Shown here piece by piece: positions 53,099 to 62,800 of a stretch of 64,000 nucleotides of DNA. A program made the position numbers and the translations under genes. This DNA comes from Mucilaginibacter sp. OK098 (GTDB lineage: Bacteria; Bacteroidota; Bacteroidia; Sphingobacteriales; Sphingobacteriaceae), in contig NZ_FRCM01000008.1 in assembly GCF_900142915.1 (NCBI RefSeq), positions 186,001 to 250,000 of the forward strand, in the 5' to 3' direction. A model generated the notes under the pieces. It had not been told where the DNA came from. It made no database searches and saw only the letters and a list, made by a program, of their open reading frames with translations. The number at the start of each line of letters is the position of its first letter. Within the stretch, counting starts at the first letter, position 1.

Positions 53099-53965
53099 AT
53101 GAAAAAAACACCATCACGATTGCTCACGGTAATTTTACTAACGGCTACATTCATCATGATCTTTGATCCCGTTTTTGCCGCTTTCTTACAAGATAAACGC
53201 CCAGCAACAAGACCGAGCAATACGCAACGCCCCCCTGCTAATCGGCCACCCGGTAACGGGCAGCGTCCTCCGGGTAACGGGCAACGTCCCCCGGCCAACA
53301 GACCACCAGGTAATGGACAGCGTCCACCAGGTAACGGACAACGTCCGCCCAGTAACAGGCCGCCAGTTAGCAGGCCGCCGACCCACAGGCCACCAACAGG
53401 ACACAGGCCGGGCCATAGACCGGGCCACAGGCCACCAACTGGACACAGGCCGCCTATTTACAGACCGCAACGCCCCGTATTTATTCATCGCCCGCCACGT
53501 TACTCCTACCGCTATCACCCTTACAGGCCTTATAGCTGGGGCCCGTCATGGCATCCGCTGGGCTTCTTTGTGGCAGCACTTGCAACAACCGCAGTAATTA
53601 TTGCTATAAATAATCAGCAATATCAATATGATAACGGTGTGTATTATCAATCCACAACCGGCGGTTACAAAGTTGTTGCGGCTCCGCTTGGTGCAACTGT
53701 TAATGTTTTACCATCCGGCTACAGCGTTATACAACTGGAAGGTGCAAGCTATTATTATTACGGAGGTGATTATTACATTAGGAACAGCGATAGCTACCAG
53801 GTAGTGGCTCCGCCTGTTGGAGCTTTTGTAACCAGTTTGCCGGATGGCGCTTCTGAAACCACGGTTAACGGCAATCAATACCTGTATTACAACGGAACTT
53901 ACTATCAGCCCGTTTCTGCTGACGGACAGAACGGTTATGAAGTAGTGGATATGCAGGAGCAATAA
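53099..53965 (+). CDS. Secreted Pro/Arg-rich DUF6515-like protein
   Basis: A 288-residue exported protein. The signal peptide (LLTVILLTATFIMIFDPVFA) is followed by a low-complexity region, residues 32-145, of RPPGNGQ and RPPTGHRPGH repeats. A hydrophobic segment (GFFVAALATTAVIIAINN) comes near 158-175. Two copies of a small module follow, roughly YDNGVYYQSTTGGYKVVAAP and YYGGDYYIRNSDSYQVVAPP, each followed by GA-V-LP-G, with a partial third. The modules fit DUF6515-type domains as I recall them. The basic Pro-rich region could bind polyanions or cell wall. Function is unknown. It is a single plus-strand gene among minus-strand GIN genes. Confidence 0.87.
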   Translation: MKKTPSRLLTVILLTATFIMIFDPVFAAFLQDKRPATRPSNTQRPPANRPPGNGQRPPGNGQRPPANRPPGNGQRPPGNGQRPPSNRPPVSRPPTHRPPTGHRPGHRPGHRPPTGHRPPIYRPQRPVFIHRPPRYSYRYHPYRPYSWGPSWHPLGFFVAALATTAVIIAINNQQYQYDNGVYYQSTTGGYKVVAAPLGATVNVLPSGYSVIQLEGASYYYYGGDYYIRNSDSYQVVAPPVGAFVTSLPDGASETTVNGNQYLYYNGTYYQPVSADGQNGYEVVDMQEQ

Positions 53966-53975
53966 TTTCAACAAA

Positions 53976-54013
53976 AAAAGATTGGTCAACTTTAAAAAGT
54001 TGACCAATCTTTT
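53976..54013. terminator. Bidirectional terminator
   Basis: AAAAGATTGGTCAACTTT pairs perfectly with AAAGTTGACCAATCTTTT, flanked by A and T runs, 11 bp after the DUF6515-like gene and facing the convergent GIN paralogue 3. Confidence 0.92.
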
Positions 54014-54018
54014 AAAAC

Positions 54019-54048
54019 AAAAAAGCCACCTGCATCAAAACAAGTGGC
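54019..54048 (-). terminator. Terminator after GIN paralogue 3
   Basis: GCCACCTG at 54025-54032 and CAAGTGGC at 54041-54048 form a stem with one mismatch. The A run on the left gives a U tract on the minus strand. Confidence 0.78.
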
Positions 54049-54084
54049 CCTCAAAATATATGTTGAACTTTTGCAAAAGTCGAA

Positions 54085-54690
54085 TTAAAGATTGGCAAGA
54101 TCATCGCTGATGGCAACAGGTAAGCCAATTCTGTTGTCTTTAAAATGAGTAGCTGTAAAGTTGCTGCTGTTTATAGTTGCTGAAACATTACGGATTAAGC
54201 TATACCTATCTGCTGAACCGCTGATATCAGCTTTTGCATTATCCTTTACAGTAACGTTTGCACTGTAGGCCTCTAAATTTAGTTTGGCTGAAGCATTATC
54301 ATGCAGGTCAATATCAAACTCAATTTTTGAGATGTTACCAAATGATTTTACTTCGGCATTATCATAAGCAGAGATTGAACGAAGGTCGTTTGCACTAACC
54401 CAAACTATCAATTTTTCAGCTTTGTATGAGGTGATGCGGAGTACGCCATTTTTGCTTTGTACCAAGGCGCTTTCTGAATAATATTTGTTGTAAACTTTCA
54501 CCTGGTCAGACGATGCATCAGAAACATATAGTTCAACATTTCCGTGAACTTCTATTTTATTGATGGCGCTGATATCGGTTAAAACTGTGTAAGTGTTGTT
54601 ATCGTTTTTTACAGTGGTTGCGTAAGTTGAATTTGCTATTCCTGACACTAAAACTAAGGCTGAGAATATGGTTATGATTGCGGTTTTCAT
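54085..54690 (-). CDS. GIN-domain secreted protein, short paralogue 3
   Basis: A 201-residue exported protein, signal peptide ending STYATTV near 27. The first about 155 residues are almost identical to paralogue 2, including VYNKYYSESALVQSKNGVLR and ITSYKAEKLIVWVSANDLRS. The tail is unique (SADRYSLIRNVSATINSSNF and ATHFKDNRIGLPVAISDDLA). Near-identity in both coding and upstream DNA with paralogue 2 points to a recent duplication. It has a TGTAAC-N16-CGTC promoter and its own terminator. Confidence 0.92.
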   Translation of the reverse strand: MKTAIITIFSALVLVSGIANSTYATTVKNDNNTYTVLTDISAINKIEVHGNVELYVSDASSDQVKVYNKYYSESALVQSKNGVLRITSYKAEKLIVWVSANDLRSISAYDNAEVKSFGNISKIEFDIDLHDNASAKLNLEAYSANVTVKDNAKADISGSADRYSLIRNVSATINSSNFTATHFKDNRIGLPVAISDDLANL

Positions 54691-54749
54691 GATCTTTATA
54701 TTTTGATTGTCAATTAATTATATCTTCTAAATTTTAAATACACCTATAT

Positions 54750-54775
54750 GACGATCACAGATTACAAACGTTACA
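54750..54775 (-). promoter_or_regulatory. ECF-sigma-type promoter, GIN paralogue 3
   Basis: TGTAAC (54775-54770), 16 bp, CGTC (54753-54750) on the minus strand, 60 bp before the ATG. Confidence 0.75.
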
Positions 54776-54982
54776 GCAATATGCCCTGTATTAGGTGTAG
54801 AGGCGGTTTTGTTCGGTGAATACGGAAATTTTGTCGGTGAAAATGCGGGAAAAAGTTCATGTTGGTGGTTCATAGATCATGGAGGTGTTTATGATCGATA
54901 AAATAAGCTGTAATAAAGCATACACAAAACAAACAAGAGTGTTAAATGTAATTGTATCTGTAAAACTTAGAGACTAAAGCAT

Positions 54983-55501
54983 ATGACAAATAAACCTGTC
55001 CGTTCCCATACAATACATTTAGGCGACACACGTTTACTCAAATTTTTTACTGATAACCTTGACAAGATCTATTGCGCCAAAAAACATATGGTAGATCGTT
55101 TTCCTGAAATTGCTAACGAGGCCCATTTTTCGGATCTGAACCTCGCAATTATGGAAACAGTGGATGATGTAAAAAAACAGATCATCCGCATGGATGAGAT
55201 CTATCAAATTTTAGGCGCCAAAAATTCTGTAGCAGGTTGTTCCGGGTTGGCAGGAATGATAGAGGAAGCTTTTACAGCAATCAGCGAGCAAAAGGATGAT
55301 ACGGCCCTAAGAGATATGTCAATCCTGTTTTACCTGCAAAATATTGAAAGCGTTGAAGTGGCATCCTTCCAGGTGCTGCAAATGATGGCGGTAAAAATGA
55401 AAAATTCTGAAATACTTCAATTACTAAAAGAAAACCTGGATGAGGCTAAGGACGACCGGATGCTCCTGCTGCTGATAACCGCTAAATATGTTGCGAGTTA
55501 A
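54983..55501 (+). CDS. DUF892 ferritin-like protein (YciE/YciF type)
   Basis: A 172-residue cytoplasmic four-helix protein. The family opening LLKFFTDNLDKIYCAKKHMV near 18-37 corresponds to the usual LxxxYxAExxL helix. Carboxylate and histidine residues are spread over the later helices (IMETVDDVKKQIIRMDEIYQ, NIESVEVASFQVLQ, LLKENLDEAKDDRMLLL). The Cys at SVAGCSGLAGMIEEA lies at the position where DUF892 members have a KCxAMEGLI-like turn. Members are linked to stress responses; ferroxidase activity is not shown. It is a single gene. Confidence 0.87.
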   Translation: MTNKPVRSHTIHLGDTRLLKFFTDNLDKIYCAKKHMVDRFPEIANEAHFSDLNLAIMETVDDVKKQIIRMDEIYQILGAKNSVAGCSGLAGMIEEAFTAISEQKDDTALRDMSILFYLQNIESVEVASFQVLQMMAVKMKNSEILQLLKENLDEAKDDRMLLLLITAKYVAS

Positions 55502-55516
55502 GCAAAAATGTATCTA

Positions 55517-56428
55517 TTATTTATAGTCATCAGGAAGCACCAGGCCTTGTTCCCTGCTTTTGCTGAGTGGCGGTAAAAAAATCTCGGCCCTTAGTTTATC
55601 TACGTTGCTAATATCTTTTATACTGGTTATTACCCGCGCTTTCTTTTTAGCATCATATTCCCAATAAGTGCCAAATACCTGGCTTTTAAATTTTGTATAA
55701 TTATACCTGTCAACAATCAGCGCATAATAAATCGGTGGGAAATTACCCTTTAAAACCTGCTGTTTAATAAGCGGCGCAAATAGCGCCATATCCTGTGCGT
55801 CATTAATTCCGTCCAAAGGGATATGAAGCATTAAGGTAAATAAACTGGCAACTGCCTCATTTCCTATCTCCTTGTATCCGGGGAACCCTATCTTTTTTAC
55901 AATTTCTTTTAGTTCATCCGTATTTGCAGAGTCAATTTCACTCCCGGCAGATTCAAATATCTTTAAGTCAATTTTCCTTGCTCCATACAGATCTCTTATC
56001 GCCTGGTCTCTTTCCAGCATTTGGAAAACTTCGATCATTTGATCGGGATATTCGATATTTGAATAATAGATCTTTCTTGCTTTTTGGTAGCGCAGATCAA
56101 AATTTGTTTTTGCTAAATATCCTTTAATCAGTGTATCACTGTTCAATTGATCAATAGCAACTCCCTTAACAACAGCTTTATAAATATAGTCATCCGTTTT
56201 TTTAAGGTTATTAAATTTCAAATAGATAAAGGCTAAATTTCTATCAATAAATCCATCTGTACTATTTAGTTGTTCTGCCTTAATGTATAGAGGTAAGGCC
56301 TTTGCAAACTCACCTTTTTGTTTCAGAGAATCTGCTTCCCCGGTTGTTTGATAATAAGCGCGTATTTGCTGAGCATGGCTATTAAATACAAGAGTGATGA
56401 AAAACAATAAGGTTAAAATCCGGATCAT
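55517..56428 (-). CDS. Exported hypothetical protein with TPR-like N-terminus
   Basis: A 303-residue protein with a signal peptide (IRILTLLFFITLVFNSHAQQ). One or two tetratricopeptide-like hairpins follow (DSLKQKGEFAKALPLYIKAE, NLAFIYLKFNNLKKTDDYIY near 70). I do not recognise the C-terminal half, which contains DLYGARKIDLKIFESAGSEI and PLIKQQVLKGNFPPIYYALI. It may be a periplasmic scaffold or a member of a DUF6624-like family; the RDQAIRDLYG-plus-later-histidine pattern hints at that, but weakly. It stands between GIN genes with no operon partner. Confidence 0.82.
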   Translation of the reverse strand: MIRILTLLFFITLVFNSHAQQIRAYYQTTGEADSLKQKGEFAKALPLYIKAEQLNSTDGFIDRNLAFIYLKFNNLKKTDDYIYKAVVKGVAIDQLNSDTLIKGYLAKTNFDLRYQKARKIYYSNIEYPDQMIEVFQMLERDQAIRDLYGARKIDLKIFESAGSEIDSANTDELKEIVKKIGFPGYKEIGNEAVASLFTLMLHIPLDGINDAQDMALFAPLIKQQVLKGNFPPIYYALIVDRYNYTKFKSQVFGTYWEYDAKKKARVITSIKDISNVDKLRAEIFLPPLSKSREQGLVLPDDYK

Positions 56429-56554
56429 ACTGCTATAAAATAAGGTTGTAATTTACTCCTTAGTTTATAACACTGAATGTATTTAACCTATTTTAACAAA
56501 CTTGCTTTCAATAACCGGAAGGTTGTTAAACATTTTTTAAAATTGATATAAAAC

Positions 56555-56583
56555 AAAAAAGCTACCTGTTTAAAACAGATAGC
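56555..56583 (-). terminator. Terminator after GIN paralogue 4
   Basis: GCTACCTGTTT and AAACAGATAGC arms with one mismatch, preceded by six A (U tract on the minus strand). Confidence 0.8.
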
Positions 56584-56620
56584 TCCCGTAATATATGTTG
56601 AACTTTTGCAAAAGTCAGAT

Positions 56621-57214
56621 TTACATATTGATCAATTCATTGTTGATCTCAGCAGCGAATGACACTTTATTTTCGTTATAATGAGCAGCTGTAAAGTTGT
56701 TGCTTTTTACATTCGACTCAATATCCCTGTTAAGGTTTAATTCAGTAGCCGAACCTTTTAAATCAGCTTTAGCATTATCTTTTACAGTTACACTTGCACT
56801 GTAAGCATCTAAGTTTAACCTTGCTTCAGCATTATCGTGTAAGTCAACGTTAAATTCAATTTTTGAGATCTTACCGAAAGTTTTCACTTCAGCATTGTCA
56901 TAAGCAGAGATTGAACGAAGGTCATTTGCACTTACCCAAACTACTAATTTTTCATTTTTGTAAGATGTGATCCGCAACACGCCATTTTTGTTTTGAATAA
57001 GGGCGCTTTCTGAATAATATTTGTTGTAAACTTTTACCTGGTCAGACGATGCATCAGAAACATAAAGCTCAACATTTCCGTGAACTTCTATTTTGTTGAT
57101 AGCACTGATGTCATTTAATACGGTGTAGGCATCTATATTAGCAGCAAAGGTTGAGGTTGTTAATCCTAATACAATAACTAACATTGTAATTACGGATAAA
57201 ATTTTGGTTTTCAT
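56621..57214 (-). CDS. GIN-domain secreted protein, short paralogue 4
   Basis: A 197-residue exported protein. The open frame runs to 57289, but that upstream part overlaps the -10 box of the shared promoter. The ATG at 57214 starts a proper signal peptide (MKTKILSVITMLVIVLGLTT). The body follows the paralogue pattern (YTVLNDISAINKIEVHGNVE, VYNKYYSESALIQNKNGVLR, LRSISAYDNAEVKTFGKISK). The C-terminus (ATELNLNRDIESNVKSNNFT) matches that of paralogue 2. It is the most diverged of the four and keeps only the promoter core, not the whole upstream region. Confidence 0.9.
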   Translation of the reverse strand: MKTKILSVITMLVIVLGLTTSTFAANIDAYTVLNDISAINKIEVHGNVELYVSDASSDQVKVYNKYYSESALIQNKNGVLRITSYKNEKLVVWVSANDLRSISAYDNAEVKTFGKISKIEFNVDLHDNAEARLNLDAYSASVTVKDNAKADLKGSATELNLNRDIESNVKSNNFTAAHYNENKVSFAAEINNELINM

Positions 57215-57281
57215 TTTTTTATTTATTATTATTGTGACTCTAAATATGTTGTACTCTTCTATTTTTGAAATACAACCATAA

Positions 57282-57307
57282 GACGGCATCTATTTTAAAA
57301 CGTTACA
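57282..57307 (-). promoter_or_regulatory. ECF-sigma-type promoter, GIN paralogue 4
   Basis: TGTAAC (57307-57302), 16 bp, CGTC (57285-57282) on the minus strand, 68 bp before the chosen ATG. Spacer sequence differs from the other three, so the conserved boxes stand out. Confidence 0.78.
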
Positions 57308-57604
57308 GTAAAACTTTACTTAATAGACCAACGCCTTATTTTCGTCTGCAAAAGTGCACTTTTTATCCACGAAATTTCTCATCTTAGTGTAATTATTACA
57401 CCTACTGAATTCATAGACATTATAGAGCTAATAATAATTTAAATATCTAATTATCAGCCATTTAATAAATATCCAATAACTCCCAACCTGTTTTCAATCA
57501 CCGATGATCAGTTCTCTGCTTGTAAATTTGATTTTTTTGGCGGCGTAAAATTGGTTGGAGGTCGCAATTTTTTTTGTGCAGTTCTGCTTTTTTTAGAAGT
57601 GATC

Positions 57605-57637
57605 AAACTTACGAAGTTTTGAAAACTTCGTAAGTTT
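57605..57637. repeat. AAACTTACGAAGTTTT palindrome, copy 2
   Basis: Perfect 16-bp arms around a single G. Same core as 1438-1468. Confidence 0.9.
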
Positions 57638-57736
57638 GTTAATATTCATAAGATTTTTGCTTAGGCAAACTCAAAGAAATAATTAAGATGATGGTGATCG
57701 CAGTTTTTTTCCGCAGTTCTGCTTTTAAAAGTGGTT

Positions 57737-57769
57737 AAACTTACGAAGTTTTGAAAACTTCGTAAGTTT
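57737..57769. repeat. AAACTTACGAAGTTTT palindrome, copy 3
   Basis: Identical 33-bp palindrome, 132 bp from copy 2, just 3' of the minus-strand recQ gene, so it may also terminate it. Confidence 0.9.
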
Positions 57770-57797
57770 TTCGGAGGATGGATGATCTTAAATTGAC

Positions 57798-59693
57798 TTA
57801 CCCAATCACCAGCTTCTCCCCTGCAAACTTTATCTTACCCGCATCCAGCAATAGCCTTATAGTGTCTATCCGCTCCTTCTCTGTTCCGCTTTTTGCAGCT
57901 GTTACAAGCGATGCAAGGTCATGTGGGGAAGTACTTAGCAGCGTAACAAGCTCATTGGTGATATCGTCATAAATTTCTTCAGCGTTTGTTTGTCGCTTTT
58001 CGTCAAGACAAACATCACATACACCGCATTTGTCAGCATTAAGCTCATCAAAATAAGTAAGCAGCTGCTGACTGCGGCATTGTTTATGCTCCGCATAAGC
58101 AAATACGGCCTCCATTTTTTTGCGGTAAGTGGCCTTGCGCTCCTCGATTACTTTTTTGTTGATGTATAACGCATCGTTATGCTGGCGGGGCTTTAACCAG
58201 GTAACCTGTGGCATATCAGTTTGTTGCTGGTAGCTTAATATCTTATATTCATTCAACTGCTTTAAGCCTTCAATTACCTGCTGCGCATTCATACCTGCAC
58301 GACGCGCCAGATCAAACTCCCTGATGCGGACATAATTGTCGAATGAGCCGCCGTATGAACGCAATATGGTTTTTATAAATGGGTCCCAACCCGGGTTTTG
58401 GATCTGGAAATTATACAATTCTTCATTCTGTACGTCAAACTTAAACCGCGACGGCAAAAAAACACTTTCATTAAATGAAAGGTATTCGTCAAGCTCCAAA
58501 AACTTAAGCGCATTTATGGTTTTTATGCTATCCAGCTTAAAGCGGCTGCAAAAATCGCCAAGGTCAAGGTCAAGACTGATCCCCTCGCCTGCCTCGTAAG
58601 CCAGATGGTAATAATTAGCCAGGTAATGGTAAACCTGCTTAATTTCAGGTATGGTTGGGAAGCTCAGCTCAAATTTCTTTTCCTGCTTTAGCCTGTCGGC
58701 ATAATTATATAATAATACACCATAGGCTTTTTGTTCGTCCCGCCCCGCCCTTCCGGCTTCCTGGTAATAAGCCTCCAGGCTTTCGGGCAGATCCTTATGG
58801 ATCACAAACCTTACATCCGGCTTGTCAATCCCCATCCCGAATGCATTGGTAGCCACAATTATCTGGGTGCGGTTGGTTTTCCAGCTTTCCTGCTTTTTTG
58901 ATCGCAGGCCTGATTCCAATCCGGCGTGATAAAAGTCGGCCTTTATGCCATTATTTGTATAAAACTTTGCTATTTCGGCAGTTTCCTTGCGGGTGCGCAC
59001 ATAAACAATCCCACTACCCTTTACGCCTTTAGCTATATCCAGCAGCTTGCGAAACTTATCTTCTGTATTTTGAACCACATAGCTGATGTTTTTACGCTCA
59101 AAACTTTTTTGAAAAACAACCGGGTTCTTAAATAGTAGCTTTTGCTGAATATCTTCCCTTACTTCAGCAGTTGCTGTGGCGGTAAGCGCTAAAACAGGCA
59201 CATCAGGATGCAGTTCTCTTAAATCTGCAATATGCAGATATGGCGGCCTGAAATCATACCCCCATTGCGAAATACAGTGCGCCTCATCAACGGCTATCAA
59301 ATTCACCTTCATGTATTTGATCCGCTCGCGTACCAGTTCAGACAACAAACGCTCAGGCGACAGGTACAAAAACTTCACCTCGCCATAAATACAATTATCA
59401 AGCGCAATATCAATCTCACGTTTGCCCATGCCTGAAACTATAGACACTGCTTCAATACCTTTAGCCCTTAGGGTTTCAACCTGGTCTTTCATCAAAGCGA
59501 TCAGCGGGGATACAACAATACAGATCCCCTCCTTTGCCAGCGCCGGCACCTGGAAACATACCGACTTACCGCCACCGGTTGGCAATAACGCAAGTGTGTC
59601 ACTCCCCAATAAAACAGATTTGATGATCTCCTCCTGCATAGGCCGGAAGCTATCATGATTCCAATACTGTTTTAATATTTCCTGTAGTGTCAT
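57798..59693 (-). CDS. RecQ-family ATP-dependent DNA helicase
   Basis: A 3'-to-5' helicase of 631 residues for repair and recombination. N-terminal RecQ motif 0 (LKQYWNHDSFRPMQEEIIKS) and Walker A LLPTGGGKSVCFQVPAL are followed by motif II VDEAHCISQWGYDFRPPYLH. Also present are TATATAEVREDIQ, motif V VATNAFGMGIDKPDVRFVIH and motif VI YYQEAGRAGRDE. The zinc-binding region near 555-585 shows CRSQQLLTYFDE and CGVCDVCLDEKR (four cysteines). There is no recognisable HRDC domain at the C-terminus, unlike E. coli RecQ. This is the shorter RecQ form common in the phylum. Confidence 0.95.
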   Translation of the reverse strand: MTLQEILKQYWNHDSFRPMQEEIIKSVLLGSDTLALLPTGGGKSVCFQVPALAKEGICIVVSPLIALMKDQVETLRAKGIEAVSIVSGMGKREIDIALDNCIYGEVKFLYLSPERLLSELVRERIKYMKVNLIAVDEAHCISQWGYDFRPPYLHIADLRELHPDVPVLALTATATAEVREDIQQKLLFKNPVVFQKSFERKNISYVVQNTEDKFRKLLDIAKGVKGSGIVYVRTRKETAEIAKFYTNNGIKADFYHAGLESGLRSKKQESWKTNRTQIIVATNAFGMGIDKPDVRFVIHKDLPESLEAYYQEAGRAGRDEQKAYGVLLYNYADRLKQEKKFELSFPTIPEIKQVYHYLANYYHLAYEAGEGISLDLDLGDFCSRFKLDSIKTINALKFLELDEYLSFNESVFLPSRFKFDVQNEELYNFQIQNPGWDPFIKTILRSYGGSFDNYVRIREFDLARRAGMNAQQVIEGLKQLNEYKILSYQQQTDMPQVTWLKPRQHNDALYINKKVIEERKATYRKKMEAVFAYAEHKQCRSQQLLTYFDELNADKCGVCDVCLDEKRQTNAEEIYDDITNELVTLLSTSPHDLASLVTAAKSGTEKERIDTIRLLLDAGKIKFAGEKLVIG

Positions 59694-59847
59694 GTCGGAT
59701 TTCGGATGTTCGATTTCGGATTTAAATATGATTTATTAATATTCGAATTTATGGGTTGTAAAGATAATCCCGAATTTGTTTAATAAATCATGCTTATCCT
59801 TAAAATCCCATAAATCGTGTAAATTCGCGGCATAATATCCTGCACAC

Positions 59848-62800
59848 ATGAAAGCTATTTACACTGCTCTTATATTCTTATCTCTTTCCCTTAGTTTATC
59901 AGCCCAAAAATGGAACGTGGAAAACCCTCCCGGCCCATCCAAAAAGGTAACCATAACAACCGATGAAGGCACCTGGATGAACCTGGATGTTAGTCCTGAT
60001 GGTAAAACAATAGTTTTTGATTTATTGGGTGATATTTACAGCATGCCGGTTACCGGCGGTAAGGCTGCCCTGCTTGCGGGTGGCAAAGCATGGGAGGTTC
60101 AGCCCCGCTTTAGTCCGGATGGTAAATCAATCTCCTATACCAGCGATAAAGAAGGCGGCGATAATATCTGGATAATGAATAGCGATGGTGGTGGCAAGCA
60201 TTTCATTACCAAAGAAAACTTCCGCTTATTAAACAATGCATCATGGACTCCTGACGGGCAATTTTTGGTTGCGCGGAAACATTTTACGGGTACTCGGTCA
60301 TTGGGCGCAGGCGAAATGTGGCTTTATCATAAAACAGGTGGCGATGGCATTCAGCTTACCAAACGTAAAAATGACCAGCAGGATGCAGGTGAGCCAATAG
60401 TTTCGCCGGATGGTAAATTTATTTACTGGAGCGAGGATGTTACCCCCGGCCCGAATTTTGAGTATAATAAAGACCCTAACAAAGGCATTTATGCCATACA
60501 AAGATTAAACCGCCAAACAGGTAATATCGAAACGGTAACCGGTGGCGCTGGTGGTGCTTGTCGTCCGCAGATCTCGCCCGATGGTAAGCTACTGGCTTTT
60601 GTGAAGCGGGTAAGGTTAAAATCAGTATTGTTTATTCAAAATTTAAATACGGGCGAAGAATGGCCTGTTTATGACGGACTTTCGCATGATCAGCAGGAAA
60701 CATGGGCGGTATTTGGCGTGTATCCAAATTTCAACTGGACACCAAATAGTAATAACCTTATATTTTATGCAAAAGGAAAGATCTGGAATTTAGATATTAC
60801 TTCGCTTAACACAACGCAAATTCCTTTTGAGGTTACTTCAACACAATCCATCACCGATGCGCTTCATTTTCAGCAAAAGGTTTTCCAGGATGAATTTCCG
60901 GTAAAGATGATCCGCCAGCTAACTACATCTCCTGATGGAAAGGTTGTTGCTTTTAATGCCGCAGGTTATATTTATATTAAAGGCTTGCCCGATGGCAGAC
61001 CTACAAGAATAACCGCCACTAACGATTTTGAATATGAACCGGCTTTTAGTCCTGATGGCAAATCATTGATTTATGTTAATTGGACCGATGAGCTAAAGGC
61101 ATCTATAAATAAAATAGACCTTACTACCTGCCAGGTAACCCGCCTTACTGCCGAAAAAGGCTATTACTACTCACCCAAATTTTCGAACAAGGGCGATAAA
61201 ATAATTTTTAGAAAAGGTGAAGGAAATGGAACATCCGGCTATGCTTTTGGTAAAAACCCGGGCATTTACGTTATGCCTGCCAACGGTGGTACACCAAAAA
61301 TGATCATTGATAATGGCATTTACCCGCAATATTCTACTGATGATTCCAGGATCTATTATCAAAGTGAAGAAGGCGATAAAAAAGCCTATAAAGCAATGGA
61401 TACAACCGGGGCCAACCAGCAAACGCTGTATACCTCAAAGTATACCACACAGTTTAACCCAAGCCCTGATGGCAAATGGATGGCGTTTACGGAACTGTTT
61501 AACTGTTATATAACACCAATGATCTATACAGGCAGTCCACAGGACCTGTCAGCAGCAAATAAAGCTGTCCCACTTGACAAGCTTACCCGCGATGCAGGTA
61601 CTTACCTCCATTGGAGCAAAGACAGCCAGAAATTAATGTGGACGCTTGGACCTAAATATTTTGTACGCGATATCCGCAGTGCCTTTCCTTTTATTGACGG
61701 TGCCGACAAAACCCCGGCAATAGATACAGCAGGAACCGATATCAACCTAAAACTAAAAACGGATATTCCGAATGGGGTAATTGCGTTTAAAAATGCGCGG
61801 ATAATTACCATGAAGGGCGATGAAGTAATTGAGCGTGGCACAATCATCATTAATCAAAATAAGATCTCTGCAATCGGCAAATCAACCGAGATCGCTGTAC
61901 CTGATAGCGCTAAAGTTTATGACATGAGCGGTAAAACCATTATGCCGGGCATTGTAGATGTGCACGGGCATTTGGGAACCAGCCCTGATGGCATCTCGCC
62001 GCAGCAGGATTGGCGATACTATGCAAACCTGGCTTTTGGTGTAACTACGGCTCATGACCCATCAAGCAATACGGAGATGGTTTTTAGCCAAAATGAGATG
62101 CTAAAGGCCGGCAACATGGTTGGCCCAAGGGTTTACTCAACCGGTACTATATTATATGGAGCTGACGGCGACTTTAAAGCCGTAATAAACAGCCTTGACG
62201 ATGCGCTTTCAAATATCCGAAGGTTAAAAGCGGTAGGCGCATTCTCGGTAAAAAGCTATAACCAGCCCCGCCGCGAGCAACGCCAACAGGTTATTGAAGC
62301 TGCGCGCCAGCTGCAAATGGAGGTTGTGCCCGAAGGTGGCTCAACATTTTTCACCAATATGAATATGATTTTAGACGGGCATACCGGCATTGAGCATAAT
62401 ATACCCGTTTGGCCTGTTTATAAGGATGTAAAAACACTTTGGAATGCCAGCAAAACCGGCTATACGCCTACTCTTATAGTAAGTTATGGAACCCAGTTTG
62501 GCGAAAACTTTTGGTATGACCGTACCGAGGTTTGGAAAAACGAACACCTGCTAAGTTTTACGCCACAGGCAATTGTTGATGCCCGCTCAAGGCGCAGAAG
62601 TACTGCCGAATATGGCGATTACGGACATATTGAAGTATCAAAATATGTAAAGCAGATTGCAGACGGCGGCACAAAGGTTAATTTAGGCGCACACGGGCAA
62701 TTACAGGGCCTTGGCGCACACTGGGAGCTATGGATGCTTACTCAAGGTGGTATGACGCCTATTCAGGCTATCAGATGCGCTACAATTAATGGAGCATCCT

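Larger units (their letters stand above)
57308..57797. other. Non-coding spacer with duplicated palindrome block
   Basis: No gene supported. An imperfect direct duplication with period about 132 bp is present: CGCAATTTTTTTTGTGCAGT at about 57564 and CGCAGTTTTTTTCCGCAGTT at about 57700. Each is followed by a TTCTGCTTTT stretch and an AAACTTACGAAGTTTT palindrome. Confidence 0.65.

Noticed and set aside
53163..53597. Alternative frames (plus 53163-53597, minus 53186-53518) across the Pro-rich gene
   Set aside because: They are by-products of the repetitive RPPGNGQ coding sequence; only the 53099 frame has a signal peptide and a structured C-terminus.
57215..57289. N-terminal extension of GIN paralogue 4 to 57289
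   Set aside because: It overlaps the -10 box of the shared promoter, and the ATG at 57214 gives the same signal-peptide start as the other paralogues.
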